Positions 51,001-63,300 of a DNA stretch of 64,000 bases are shown piece by piece. The translations under genes and the position numbers were made by a program. Origin of the DNA: Trichuris trichiura. Its lineage: Eukaryota; Nematoda; Enoplea; Trichinellida; Trichuridae. Every line of letters starts with the position of its first letter. Position 1 is the stretch's first letter. Below the pieces are notes generated by a model that worked only from the letters and a program-made list of their open reading frames with translations, was not told where the DNA came from and made no database searches. Location: assembly GCA_037903355.1 (NCBI GenBank), contig JBAJFE010000017.1:186001-250000 (forward strand), written 5' to 3'.

Positions 51001-52933
51001 CGAAAACTCGTACCTCTCATAAGACGATCAGTTGCTGAAGTATAATTGTAGCTTTGTAACTTTGCCCAATTCCCCCAATCGGTCTCCAAGACGCAGGTGG
51101 TCCTTCAAAAGTGGGACAGTGCGGCTTGGTCGCTTGCCTTATGCCCATTTCTGGTCAAAACTTGTTGGAATGTTTCCAAAGGGACCACTTTTCGCATTTC
51201 AAAAAAAGACGGGTGGCTCCGACGTTGAGATCAAAGTTGCTTTTCGCCAGTTGCTGTTTTTCTTCTCTTTTTTTTATCGCTAATTGCGATTGTTTTTACT
51301 CGAAACTTTTCGGCTCCGCGTCTTTGAAGTTTGACCGTAACGCTTCGGGACATTTTTTCGCCACTTTGAGGCAACCGCGAACGCCGAGTGCGGCGTTATC
51401 TAAGGGCGGTTCAAACTTTGGCGTTGTCCAATGAAAATGTCCTATTTTATTCGCATATTTTTGAATTTTCAACTCTCAGTTGCGTCGAGCTAATTTCTTC
51501 TTCCATTCGTCATTTGGTCAGCAAAAAGTTGCGCATTGGCGAACCAGCCTAAGCAGGCAAGGCTGTTGACAAGGCAAAATTGGGCTGTGATGCTAAGTTT
51601 AAGTAAATAAAGTTTACAGTTGTCATCCGTTGGCACAAAAGCTATGCATTTGGCTCGCGTAAGGCAAAGTTCTTTTTAAGGCTAAATATCCGCCGCTCGA
51701 ACTGGTCGTTGCCGTTGGCCCAACGCAACGCCGTATTTGGCGGAAGGATTAGAAAGGTGAAACCGCTTTGCGAAATGGCGCGGAATGACACCCCAAGTTT
51801 GCGGAACGAATTATTGTCTTAAGCCCCGTTGCCGACGTGCCATAAGGACCGTTGGCTCGCGCCGATTTATAAATTTTATCTATTTTTCCTTCGATAGGCG
51901 CAATATCACTTTCCAAGAATTGATTGATCGAAAGTTGAACTCTTCTTCTTCTCTTAAAGGGAAAAAGCGTACTTCCAAAAAAGTACAAGTCAATCCAAGC
52001 GGATTAGAACTAAGCTTCACCGTTGAAGCCAAAAAATCGCTTACGACCGCGAAAGATCGATGCAATTTCTGTGCGCTGCAAATGTCCTTCTTTGTGTATA
52101 GCTTCCAAATGTCGCTTTTTTGGCGGACGCGTTCCTCTTATTGTTGTTGTGCCTCGTTGGATAGAGCGGCGAACGGCAGCCGACTTTTGAAATGGCCTTT
52201 AAACACTTCGTTCCATCCGAACGGGAGGCGCATCGTTGTGGTCGTCATGTGTCGCGGTCGCGAGCCACTTTCCCTCCCGAATGAGAGCAGCTGAGCTTCG
52301 AGCATATGTCCACTCGACCAGAATAGACGAAACGTTGCACAAAGGGTTGGGTCGTTTTGAAGAAGGAGAAAGCGAGGGGAAAAGTGCATTCGCCGACAGT
52401 TGTTCAAAAGGGAGGCTATCTTCCAGACGTCTTCCGACGATTGGACGTCTTTTGGACATACGGCTCACTCGCGTGGCTCGTCGTCCCATTGAGCAACCGC
52501 TGAATTGCATTTTTCCATTTTCTCAACTAGCCGAAGGGCACCGACCCATTGTGCGACCGTTAGGTGGCAAAAGTGGGTACCAATTGCCATTGTTTCACGT
52601 ACGTTCGCGTAAGCTTTCGTTGACCCTCAAAAACGTGCGTCATACCTTTATTGGCTACTCGAAGCGGTGCTGTATTTGCCGACAAGGTTACATTACAAAG
52701 ACTGGCAAGTTGGGTGTTCGCTGAGCGTTCTGAATGGGCAATTTCGATCCATAGGCGCTCTTTTGTCAGCTCTGCCTAATCACTCGAGTACGCAAAGACG
52801 ATAGGACCACCATAGCAATGACTCTGGTTGCCAAGGAGATGACTAAATTCCCTTGAAAGAAGTTGTCGTTTCAAAGGCTGTCCCACTCGGTATAGTCGCT
52901 TCTATTCCGTTGTACCTGCGTATCACGAAGCAG

Positions 52934-53014
52934 CGGCGGTGCAGCGACTGTCAAATACGTCTTTGCCCTTCCGCAACGTGCCGGTAGTTCCTTAATTGCT
53001 TTGCGCCGATTCAG
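52934..53014 (+). CDS. Candidate upstream exon of the formin
   Basis: Acceptor GAAGCAG, 81 nt open in one frame, donor GTAAGC. It ends with two bases of a codon, and the 57396 exon starts with one, so the join keeps frame and gives ...LIALRRFRQAGPNALELR, a layout like the end of the armadillo-type DID domain in INF2 and diaphanous formins. A second possible acceptor at 52941-52944 would shorten it. Resemblance is weak. Confidence 0.3.
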
Positions 53015-54149
53015 GTAAGCCTACTAGGCGCTTACGCAACCTACTTCCAAAAAGCGAAATGGCCCGCTTTCGCCGGGAAAGGTGTTTTTTTGCTCTTTTT
53101 GCCTTTTGCAAAGTCCATTTAGCGCCTTGCTGCTTTTCATACCTTTTTCGGCCATTCTTCCAACCGGTCCGGTGAGTTCATTTCCAAATTCGTACTTCTG
53201 TACGGCCTGGGAGGTCGCCAACACTTCGTAGGAGTCGGCGGCTTGCGCGATGACCTCCTATTGGCCGCATTTAAAATTGGTCACTCGTCTTTGTCAAGAG
53301 GGTGAGACCCTTCTTGTAGTTGTAAAGACTTTTGATCTGAGGACAACCATTTTGCAGGCGAGCCGAAGTTGGTTTGTGTTTTTATCTCGCTTCACGGTCG
53401 TTCATTCTAATGTATCAATGAGGAGAGGTTATTAAGGAAACGCTCTCTCTTTCTCTCTATGCTTTCCATGTGGCCGAAGTTGAGATGAACGGGTGTGGCC
53501 GCGCGATAGTTTTCTTTTTGCCTCCCTTTTCCAAGTGCCGCTTTGTCGACGCGTTGATTCGCAAGCAAGTTGTGAACTTTTTGTTTTCCGCCCTAAAAAC
53601 TATTCCTCTTTGCATTTTTGCCGCACGTCGTCTTCTACTATGTTTGCTCGCTTTATGATGGGATACGCGCGCTCTCGTTGGGCAGCACGAAGCTTCATTG
53701 GCTCTCGTTGTTGCGTGACACGTCGGAGCCTCGGTGGAGGCTTATCTCGTCTGAATGAAGATGATAGTTTTTTTAGTAGTCAGTCGGAATGCCTCATTTC
53801 GGCACCTGCACATCGAGTGGTCATTAAGAAATCAATTCCCGTAGTTGCAGGCGCTAAATGTGGCGCCGAGCGTGGTGCCGTGTGTCTGCTACAACTGTAC
53901 CTACTTCGTTCGTTCAGGCTGCTCTGCTACGTCTCTTGAGCTAAGGGAAAAGTCGTGATTCCTCTTAAGGCTCGTTGCGTGTCTCGTCAATGAACTGCTG
54001 AACCTTTTCGTGACGTTACTATGTATTCCATAGCGTTCGCCATGAGCGCGTGTTTGCATGATTGTGAACTACCTTAACCGGCACAGTGGCGACCAAATGC
54101 TAGAAGGATTGGGTGAGAAAAAGTCATACTTTCGTATATATATATTTTT

Positions 54150-54529
54150 TTCATGATGGAAAATTCTTTAATACGGTTTTGTCTTGCCCGTTGATAATGC
54201 CTGAAATAAAACCGAACCAAATGCCCTACTAACGAATGGATGAGGATTTATTAAGGAAAAAACTCAGAACAAACCTTAGCAGATTCAAAGCTTTCGGAAC
54301 CAACTTTGTTTCGTCGTCAGCGGCGATTAATCTAATGATGGTGATGATTACCATCATCGCTGACGGTGGAACAAGGTTGGTTCTGAAAGCTTCGAATCTG
54401 TTAAGGCTTGTTCTGAGTTTTTTATTTAATAAATGCTCACCATTCTTTGGTAGGGTATTTGCGTCGGTTTTATTTCAGGCATTATCAATGGGCCAGACAA
54501 AGCTGTAATAAGGAATTTTCCATCATGAA
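54150..54529. repeat. 380-bp foldback element (long inverted repeat)
   Basis: The left arm (54150 to about 54338) and the right arm (about 54340-54529) are reverse complements over nearly 190 bases, with scattered mismatches and almost no spacer. Both outer ends read TTCATGATGGAAAATTC, and the centre is GATGGTGATGATTACCATC. (TA)n runs lie close outside on both sides. No target-site duplication is visible directly at the ends and no protein is encoded. It looks like a non-autonomous foldback or MITE, or a long-hairpin RNA locus. Confidence 0.85.
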
Positions 54530-56045
54530 GGTCCACCGACCCATTAAGAAGCACCCAGTCTTCAAGATATATATATTTACGTGTGCAGTTATTACTGGGC
54601 CCAAAAAATTTTGCTGACTTAATCAATCTTTTCTCTGCTCTTCATTCATTATTGTTTCGGAAAGGACGCTCTGGTTTTGGCTAAGAGAAAAAATTCAAAA
54701 TGGGCGTTTTTCGAAATGATACTTTGGCTGTGTATGATAAGTCGTTTCTTGAAAATCGATTGAGCGTATTGGTCGACTAACAAGGTCACATTTGGAAAGC
54801 GACTAACGACAAACGCTGCGATAGTACTATTGAGTAGAGTAGGACCGAATTGGGGCTGGGAGCCATTATCTGCTAACTTTTCGTCGAGATAAACTGACTT
54901 GCGATGCTGTACGGACGAGCTGACTTTGTTAAGCTTACTCGTAAGTTTTGAAGCGCGTACGTTTTAGCGGATGAATGAAGCGGTCATTAAAGATCAAATG
55001 GGAATGATTGGGTATAGCGCTGTTGCCGTAAGCCCGCTCGAAGTGTAACTGTCCTGATTTTGTTCACGGTGGTTCATCTTAGCTTATATAAAGCAGCTAA
55101 GCTGGTCACGCATGAAGCGTTGTTTATTTTTTGCTTTGACTCCGTCGGTTGGACGAGAATTCTTTCCCATTTAAGACGACGCCAGTCGGCGTGACCATGT
55201 TCTTTCCCCAAAAGTACAATCGATACGTGACGCGCAAGCCTAACTGACAATTTACAAACGCGTCATCTCGAAGTCGTGTGGCAGAAGGACGTTGCCCAAA
55301 AAAGCAGTAAGCGTCTTATGCGGGTAGCGGTTGCCTAACTTATGCTTAGCGTTTGCATGGATGCCCGAAAAAAATCGAACTTGAATGGCTGTCTGTCGTT
55401 GGAGCGCTTTCATTAACGAAAGTTGACTCCTCGTATTCATACCTCTTAAAAGGTGTAATCTAGAGTACGCAGCGTCTGCCGAGACCCATTTACATTTTCC
55501 CATGAATGAACAAAAAGAGTTTAGCAGTAACCGCGTCTTTTTTATGCCTGTCAGCGTCGCCTACCACACAGCAACTTCAAGAACTTGTCTATCCCGCTTG
55601 AAACGATTTTATGAAATGGGCCATTGTAGAATTGTTTTGAAGTTAGGTGTTAATTTGTACACATCTCATTGAGTCGAATTTTCCTATTCAACGCTCGCGA
55701 AATTTGGCGAATTACGAACACTAACTTAGAAAGAATAGTCTCAAAATGATCTGTACAGCCGGCGATCGACTTTCCTTAGTCGGCTATTGATCGGAGGGGC
55801 GTAAAGTAATGTTCATATTTTGTATGGTCTGCATGTCGCGCGTGTTTGTAACGTTCAACGTAGTTTAAGCCTTAATTACTGTACTAAATCTTCCACGTTT
55901 TCCCTCGAATTTCCATAGGTGCACAAAGTATATTCCGTTTATTGGTAAACTATCCGATTACCTCGGCGAGAGTTTTTAAAATTCGACAACCTGCATTGGC
56001 TTTATTTGCTAGCGTTTCTCCATAGCGTATTTGCTTTCTTCAAAG

Positions 56046-56104
56046 TTTACGCTGTTGTGACGAAGCACGTTTGCATAAAACGTGCTTCATCACAACAGCG
56101 TAAA
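56046..56104. repeat. Near-perfect 26-bp stem hairpin with 7-base loop
   Basis: The left arm 56046-56071 and the right arm 56079-56104 are reverse complements with a single mismatch (a G-U pair if transcribed), around the loop TGCATAA. The whole is 59 nt, the size of a microRNA precursor hairpin, although the stem is more perfect than is usual for one. No coding role is seen. Confidence 0.8.
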
Positions 56105-57395
56105 GCTGGCTTTTCAAAATGGTTAAACAAGTGCATGCTAATTTTTTCAGCTTTTGTCCAACCGGTTATATCGTGGCTTTTCCATCTTTTCTCGGAGCCG
56201 AAAAACGGCGTTTTCAATGTAAAGTGAAGGAACGTTTCCGCTTGGTTTGTTCCATAAAAATGAGCTGTCGTATAACGCGTTTTTTTCATGCTTGATCTTG
56301 ATTTATTAAACTTTGAATATTTATAATATTGCATTTGGCCATAATTCGCGCAGGCAGTTCTAAAACATAGCCGCCGTAGCAGTATAGCGCAAAACTTTTG
56401 AAAGTTTCCCGCCAATAAGCTGATAACATTCCGCATGCAAATTTCTTGAAGGAATGGTCATTTTTTTGACTTTGAAAAGGCGCATCTTGCCGGACGCGAT
56501 TCTTTCTGCGTCCTTGCGGGTAGCTAAGTTCCAAACTATTTCGAATTAAGCGTTAGCTTGTTTGCTCATTTGCATATTTAAGCATTTGTGACTTTTTTTC
56601 GCGCCGCAGCGTCGCTGCTTTCGAATACGATGCGCGCGGGTGCCATCGTTGGGCTGGTAGTTGTTTTCTCGCATTCGCTCGCACATAGCGCGGTAATTTC
56701 TTAATGGGCGCTTCGGCTTTGGCATTTTTCCAATGCTTGAGCACGTGACGTGGTTTAAATTTTTCCATCGAGTCGTCATTGTTTGTCTTCGAGCATTTTT
56801 GCTCAACGACTTAAAAAAGGCGATCGTCACGCCTTAAATTATACACACGCGCTCGCGACTGTCGTTGACGCGGATAAATTTTGTTTGGAAGGATTAATTT
56901 GCATACGTGTTCGTTTTCACGAGATAACTCTGCTTTCTTATCGTGAACAATTAATCAGAAGAGTGAGAATGTCAGCGGGGTTTTTTTGCTTCAGATTTTT
57001 TAAGTACAGAGGGTGATTTTTATTTGTTTTTTCTTTACGTCCGTTTCGTATATTCCGCCGTGAAACTTTGGCTGTATAGAACGGTGTTACTTCCCTAAAG
57101 GTTGGCCTTAATCTGCCTAAAACGTTTACGTTTAGGGTTTAGCGCAATGAGTCAACTGTTTGTTTAAAAATTGTAAATTCTGAATAACACCATTTTTGCG
57201 GCGAAAGTCACGCATGCCGTCTGTTGCTCATTGCTTGTTGTCACACAGTTGTAAAGTTTGTACTCTTGCTAAGCTCTAAGCTTTCTAACTACGAAAAGTT
57301 TTCGCTTTTTCGAATGGATATGATAAAAACATAATCGGATGTCCCTTCGCTGCTGTAGAATATGAGGGCTTGATGCTAAAGTAGTTTGCTTGCAG

Positions 57396-60300
57396 GCAAG
57401 CCGGCCCGAATGCATTGGAACTACGTATGCATATAAACGCGTTGGACAAAAGCTCGACTTCGGCGGACGACCATTCTTCCAAACCGTTGGCTGGCAGATC
57501 GCGGCATCCTTCCTCGTCCGACAGAGATTGCTCATTGGAAAGAACGTTGACGGAATTCAGGCTGTCAGTGGACGCAAGGAAAAGTGGTGAACCGCGCCTT
57601 TCCGATCTCTTTTCCACAGTATGCAAACAGGTAAGAGGATGAGAGAGTCAAAGGGTGAACATTTCCTTCCTTTATGGCTTCGATTTTTACTGCCAAAACT
57701 GAGCACGTCCGCTTGTTGTTGGCATGGTCGTTTTTTGCAAAACGATCGAGCGTAGTCGACATGACAGCTTTGACAGCTATCGTTTTGAATTCTCCTTTAG
57801 TGTCGTGAACGCTTCCAGCGGCGTCGGTGCCATTGTAACGCGAAAGAAAGCGGTCTCGGAGGGCGTTTACTTTTTTTTGAACTCTTGAAGGGAGGAAATA
57901 ACTTCTACTAATTTGCATCAAATTGGAGCCACATGGGCCAGCAGCATTTCGGCTATACATCCACCTTCAAGCGAACAGCCGTTTTCTGTCGGTGTGGCTC
58001 CGCGCGGCAAGAGGTCAAATTCTTCTTCTCAACAAAATATCGTTGTTGCAAGGTCCAAAACTTTCCAGCAAGCACCGCTTCGATTCGTTTGATCAGCTGT
58101 TCGATTAGTGAGACTTGCAAATAGTTCTAATCAATTATCTCACCCTGTTAGCACGTGCCGTTTTCGAAATTCGAGTGGACCGGCCGAGTGTCCTTGAAGG
58201 TTCTTATCTCTTTGGCGCCAGCAGTAGCTCACGGGAAGCTACGCCCCGTAGTCGCATTCCGGTTCAGTCATTTCTACACGCTGAACAATTTTCACCTGGA
58301 ACACGAGCATGGCCATCTTATCCAGGTTGCCTGGCCGACTTTTGTCCCATTGTGTCACGGTTTTTAACTCGAAGATCCATTGTCTGCCCAAGAGTGGCAA
58401 CGTGCCCGAGGGAGATTCGCTGAAACGCTTTCTTGACGCATTGGAATGCACCGACGCCTCGTTCTTCTTTTGCTGGTTTTTTTTTCTTACCTTACGACGG
58501 CTGTTGTGTCTTCGCTTGTATTTACCCAAGTCGTTGAAAACGTCGAAGACCCTTAGCACGTTTGCCGATGTTCCCAATCCTTCGTATTGGCATGCAAAGC
58601 CGTGGGCAGTACTCTACCGGTCGTCGTCGCTTGCTGTTGCGAGCTATTACTGTTAATCATGGGCGCGCCGGACGGAAAGCCGTTATCGCTATTCTTCTCA
58701 ACTTTCTGACTCATCACTTTCTATTGAAAAATGCAAATCACCTTCGCAGGCTTATCTCGTAAACAGACGAGCAACTAGCGTTACTTGCATTAGCATCTAG
58801 CGAGTTGTTGTAGGCTATTGAAGAATAACGGTAATATTTTGTAGTTTTTTTTCAGATCAGAAAAAGCGCCTTTTATTACGTCTTTACTGAAATGCCTTTC
58901 TTTTTCTTGTAGGTCAAAGGTACAAGCCGTGAGCCGGTGTTCAATCGGTTCTTGACGCAGTTGGTGCTGGTCGAAAACGAAGGATACGAAGAGGCGCGCG
59001 TGTCGTCGTCCCCGGTTTGCGGAGAGGATATAAAGAGCGAATCTTGCCGGCTGAAAAGCAGCGGCTTTTGGGACGCCCTGGATCATTTTTTGCACAACTT
59101 GGAAGGGCGGGAACCGATGGTGGTCGTTTCCGGTGGAAGTCAGCAGCAGCAACGTTCGAACAACAAGAATTCCGACGCTGCTAAAAATACGTGCTCTACT
59201 GGTCGTCTGTCAATAAGAGATAGGGCTACTTGTTCCCCTACTACGCCGCCCCCTGCGCCGCCGCCACCACCGCCACCACCACCACCGCTTCCATTGTCAC
59301 TTTTGGTCGCTCGATCGACATCGTCATCGTTGTTGTCGTCTTCGTCTTCGTCTGTCGTAGAAAAACAGCACTGCTCGAATTCGTCCAGGATGCACATACC
59401 GAGAGAGCCGTTGGCCGAAAAGCCCCTTGACGAAGCACAGTCTAGTCCGCAAAAATGTCCGTGGTTAGCCAATGGTCATTCGGAGCACTGGTCTGGCGTA
59501 CCGGCTCCGCCGAAGGCTCCACCGGATTTAAACGCGACGAGAGCACCACCGTCGTCTCGCGAGCTGACACCCAGCAGAACCCTGCCGACCCCGAGCGTCA
59601 AGCTGCGCAGTCTACCCTGGCACAAGGTACCTTCGATGCGGGTGACCACCGGACGTGACAATGTGTGGGCTCAAGGGGCGCGGGAATTCGACTCTGACTT
59701 TATGCCCGACTTGAGCATGCTCGAAGAGCTCTTTTCCGCTGGACCTCCGCCAGTCCAATCGTCGTTGCCTTGCTCCAGCAGCTCGACATCCAAAGGATCG
59801 GACTGTTCAAGCAATGTCACACCTCCCGGCACGCTGGATCGAAAGGACAGCGGTGGCAGCTGTCGCATATCCACCTTGGAGCGACGCCTTAAGGAGACAA
59901 CCGAAATTAATCTGCTGGACGCCAAAAGAAGCATCAACGTCAACATATTCTTAAAGCAGTTCAGAGGGTATGCTTCGATACAATATTTGCATATTTTCGA
60001 TTCTTTTTTAAAAACCGCTAAGTTCGGAGCCTGCCGGGGGATCGTCAAGCAACGCGCGTAAAAGTTTGATACTCCGCGGGCGGCGGGATAGCGATCTTTC
60101 CTTATCGAGGCGGTTGGCATTATACGAGTGAGTCAATTTTGCTTTTCGACTTTGAGTTATTCGATTTTTGTCTCGCCTTGAAAGGGCCAACACTAGCGCG
60201 AATAAGTTTCCGTTTTGCAACCGGTCGTTTTGCATTTTATTTATCTCGTCGACCTTGGAAAGCTCCCCGCGGCGGTTGAAAACTTGTTTTCCGCCGAGTC

Positions 60301-63300
60301 GAGAGCGCGCATGCATGGATATCGTTGTCGCTGTATGACCTCATTAATTGTGGGACCGATTATTTATTTAAATTTGAATGGTCAAAGCGTCCCGCCAGGC
60401 TTGGAGCAAAGCCCCGCGATAAGACGTGGTCTCTCTCTCTCTCTCTCCGGGTTGACCGTATAAATCAACAACGGCAAGGTCGCAAGCCCATTCATTATTC
60501 ACAGGCTGCTTGCATGGCGACCATTCCTCTCTCCTTTCGTGCTTGACATGCTTTCCTATTTTTAACATTTGATAGGCGTGTCGATTTGACGAAGTCGAAT
60601 TGTGACAAGTCGCGACGTGTCTATGTCCGCTAGCTGCGGCGTAGCGCAGCGTCGATATCCAGTCTTGATTGTTTCGCGCTTAATCCGGTAAAAGTCGGGA
60701 ATCGTTTTCCCGAACTCGTCCTTGGCTCCTGCCAATGTCATTGATCGATGCGTCTTGTCCGAAGCAATTTTTTACGCGCCTTCAAGCTGGCATTGCTGGC
60801 AAGAAATGAACGTCATTCTTTTTCCTTGAACAATAGCATTGCGCCTTTACATGCTGAATATCCTCCATAAGGCACCTAAGCGACCTTTAATGCCTTCCGG
60901 ATGATTGTAAAAGAAAAACTACGTGCCTGGTTTAATTGAAGTAGAGAAAGCGTAGGTAAAATTTCAGAACCAAAATATGCCTGCAGTTGAGCAGTAACGG
61001 ATTGAAATAATTACTTTGCTTTCTTTTGACAATCGAGCATCGGCATTCTCAGCGTTTTGTTACGTTGAAAATGGGTTCTGTAAAATGAGTGCACCATTTT
61101 GTCAGCGCTTTTGTTAGGGAGGGCACAATTGTTGGGATGACCAGTTTTTGCTTATACAAACAGTTCGAGTCTTGTCGAACAATTCTATTTAGGTTGCGCG
61201 GACGCGTTTTTTGTTTGCTGTTTGCAATGCTGACTATAATGGAGGGTTCTAGCAACAAACGTGACGATGGCTCTCGTTGCGTTTCTGCTTTTATTTACAA
61301 TGACACAGACTCATTTCATAAGACTTCTCTTCGTGAGCTTTAAATATTCCTGTTTGGAGGGAATAAGCAATTTAGGAAAAAAGCTAACATTTAAATATGT
61401 TAATTTTTTCAATGTGTGATATGTCTTATAGCGGCGTGGCAGAGTTGGCCAATTCGATACGCTCAAATAAGGCAGAAGATATTGGTGCCGAGAAGCTAAG
61501 AAGCATGATAAAGATATTACCCGAACCGGATGAAGTAAGAGTTTTTTCGTTGCATATTCCAAAAATTCCGTTGTATTAAGCTGCCACTTGAGCAAATACG
61601 GATAGAAGCGCGCTTGCCTTACATATAGCCCGAACTTAAGCGATTGAGGGAATTTTAATTAATGTCAAAATCTTTAACCGTATAAGCTGCGTTATTGACA
61701 CGTTGTTGTCTAAATGCTACTGAAGTGGCTTCGTCTACCTCTACGCAGCTTACGTTTGCGAAATCTGAAAGCAAGAAGTATTTCGATAAAAAACGATTGG
61801 GCTAAATAGTTTTCGGGATTCGGGCACGAGCAGTCAGTTCGCTGCTTGCAGGCTAGCTTTCATTTGTTCTTTTTTGACAGGTTGAAACGCTGAACGCTTT
61901 CGCGGGAGATCGAAGCAAGCTGGGCGACGCCGAACGATTTTTTCTCCATCTGCTCGAAATACCAAAGTAACCTTTTTTTCTTACAAAAATGTCGCCCGAC
62001 GACGCACATGGCAATAATGTTTTTTTTAGTTATCGATTGCGCGTGGAAGCTATGCTCCTGAAAACCGAGTTCGCTTCCATAGTTGAAGCAATGAAACCGT
62101 CCGTGGAAGTAATGATCAAAGCAGCCAAAGGTAATCATGTTCACGTGATGCCAAGACTTTTTTCACTCTTTCTTTTTTGTCCGCTTTTTGTAACGCTAAT
62201 TTCGGGCTTTAAAATACTCTCCTATTGAGCTAGTTATGGAACGAACTTCGAAGGTGAATCCGGATAGCGTTTAAGGATTCCATAGGATGAATGAAGAAAA
62301 TTGCTGGTCTGTCTGGTAGATGACTTCCTTATGTTTAAGAATCATCTCGTACCTTTTAAAGTCAAGAATTGTCAACAACTCAAAACGCGTCTAATTTACC
62401 TCTGCGTTTAATCTGTTCTTTATTTCCTCTTCCGTACGAGTTTAACAAGTGAAATACCGGAAGCGGGTAAAAAGAAGTCGTCCATTTAAGCTTGTTTGCA
62501 AACAGATTTTTTCTTTCTAAGCTTATGCAAATTTTATTTGTTTAAACCCGTCTACAATTTTTTCAAAAAGACAGAATTTGAATTTTAATAGTTCTTCTTT
62601 TAAGTTTCGCGCTTTCGCGCTCTACTTAGCGTAGTTGGTTTTGTCGTTAATACTATATTGTTTTCAGCTTGTCCCCTTATTTGGCAAACGCATTTTTTCT
62701 TATCTTCCAGTGCGTGTTTGGTCATTGCCAAGCCGAGATTATCGGAAATGTAAATTTTCTTTTTTATTTTTAGAATTGATGAAGAACAGCGCACTGCCGG
62801 AACTGCTGTACATAGTTCTTCTTGTTGGCAATTACTTAAATACGGTAAGCTTTTTTGGAAAAATGTTATTTTTTTAAAAAAAGCTAAGGCTGTTCCTCCG
62901 AAGGGTGCGTATAGCGGAAACGCTTTCGGCTTTCGTTTGGTCTCCTTATGGAATCTGTTCGAACTGCGTGCCAACCGGCCGGATGTCACCCTTTTGCATT
63001 GCGTAGCGGCCGAAGCGGAGAGGAAGAATACCGCTCTGCTCTTGTTCAGCGAGCAGCTGCCGAATTTGCAAAAAGCTTCCAAGTAAGCGACCTTTCATTA
63101 ATGGATGCGTTGTCGCTTGGTCGCCTACTACTTTCATTCATTTTCAGGTTATCAATGGACGCTTTACTGGCTGACTACCGGTGCCTTCAGGAGCGGATTG
63201 GTCAAGCGACCGCTCAAGTGACAAAGTGCGACAATGAGCAGTTGTTCAATGAAATTAGTCTATTTCTCGAAGTGAGCTGCTTGAGCTTATTTTTGCGTAC

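Larger units (their letters stand above)
42022..57395 (+). other. Long T-rich region with scattered exon-like islands; probable formin upstream region
   Basis: No complete gene could be assembled. Plus-strand islands with acceptor, open frame and donor are 45738-45846, 46274-46356, about 48512-48579 and 52934-53014. The last ends in phase 2, as the first formin exon at 57396 requires, and reads SSLIALRRFR before the join, so it is the best candidate for the previous formin exon. The region is T-over-A rich on the plus strand and holds many octamers ATTTGCAT/ATGCAAAT. It may be made of large introns of the formin gene or of a separate unrecognised gene. Confidence 0.3.

Noticed and set aside
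52199..52724. 103- and 162-codon frames on opposite strands
   Set aside because: They overlap in a G+C-richer patch, with no splice signals or domains; probably chance.
59140..59472. Minus-strand 110-codon frame with a polyglycine run
   Set aside because: It is the antisense shadow of the formin polyproline FH1 segment.
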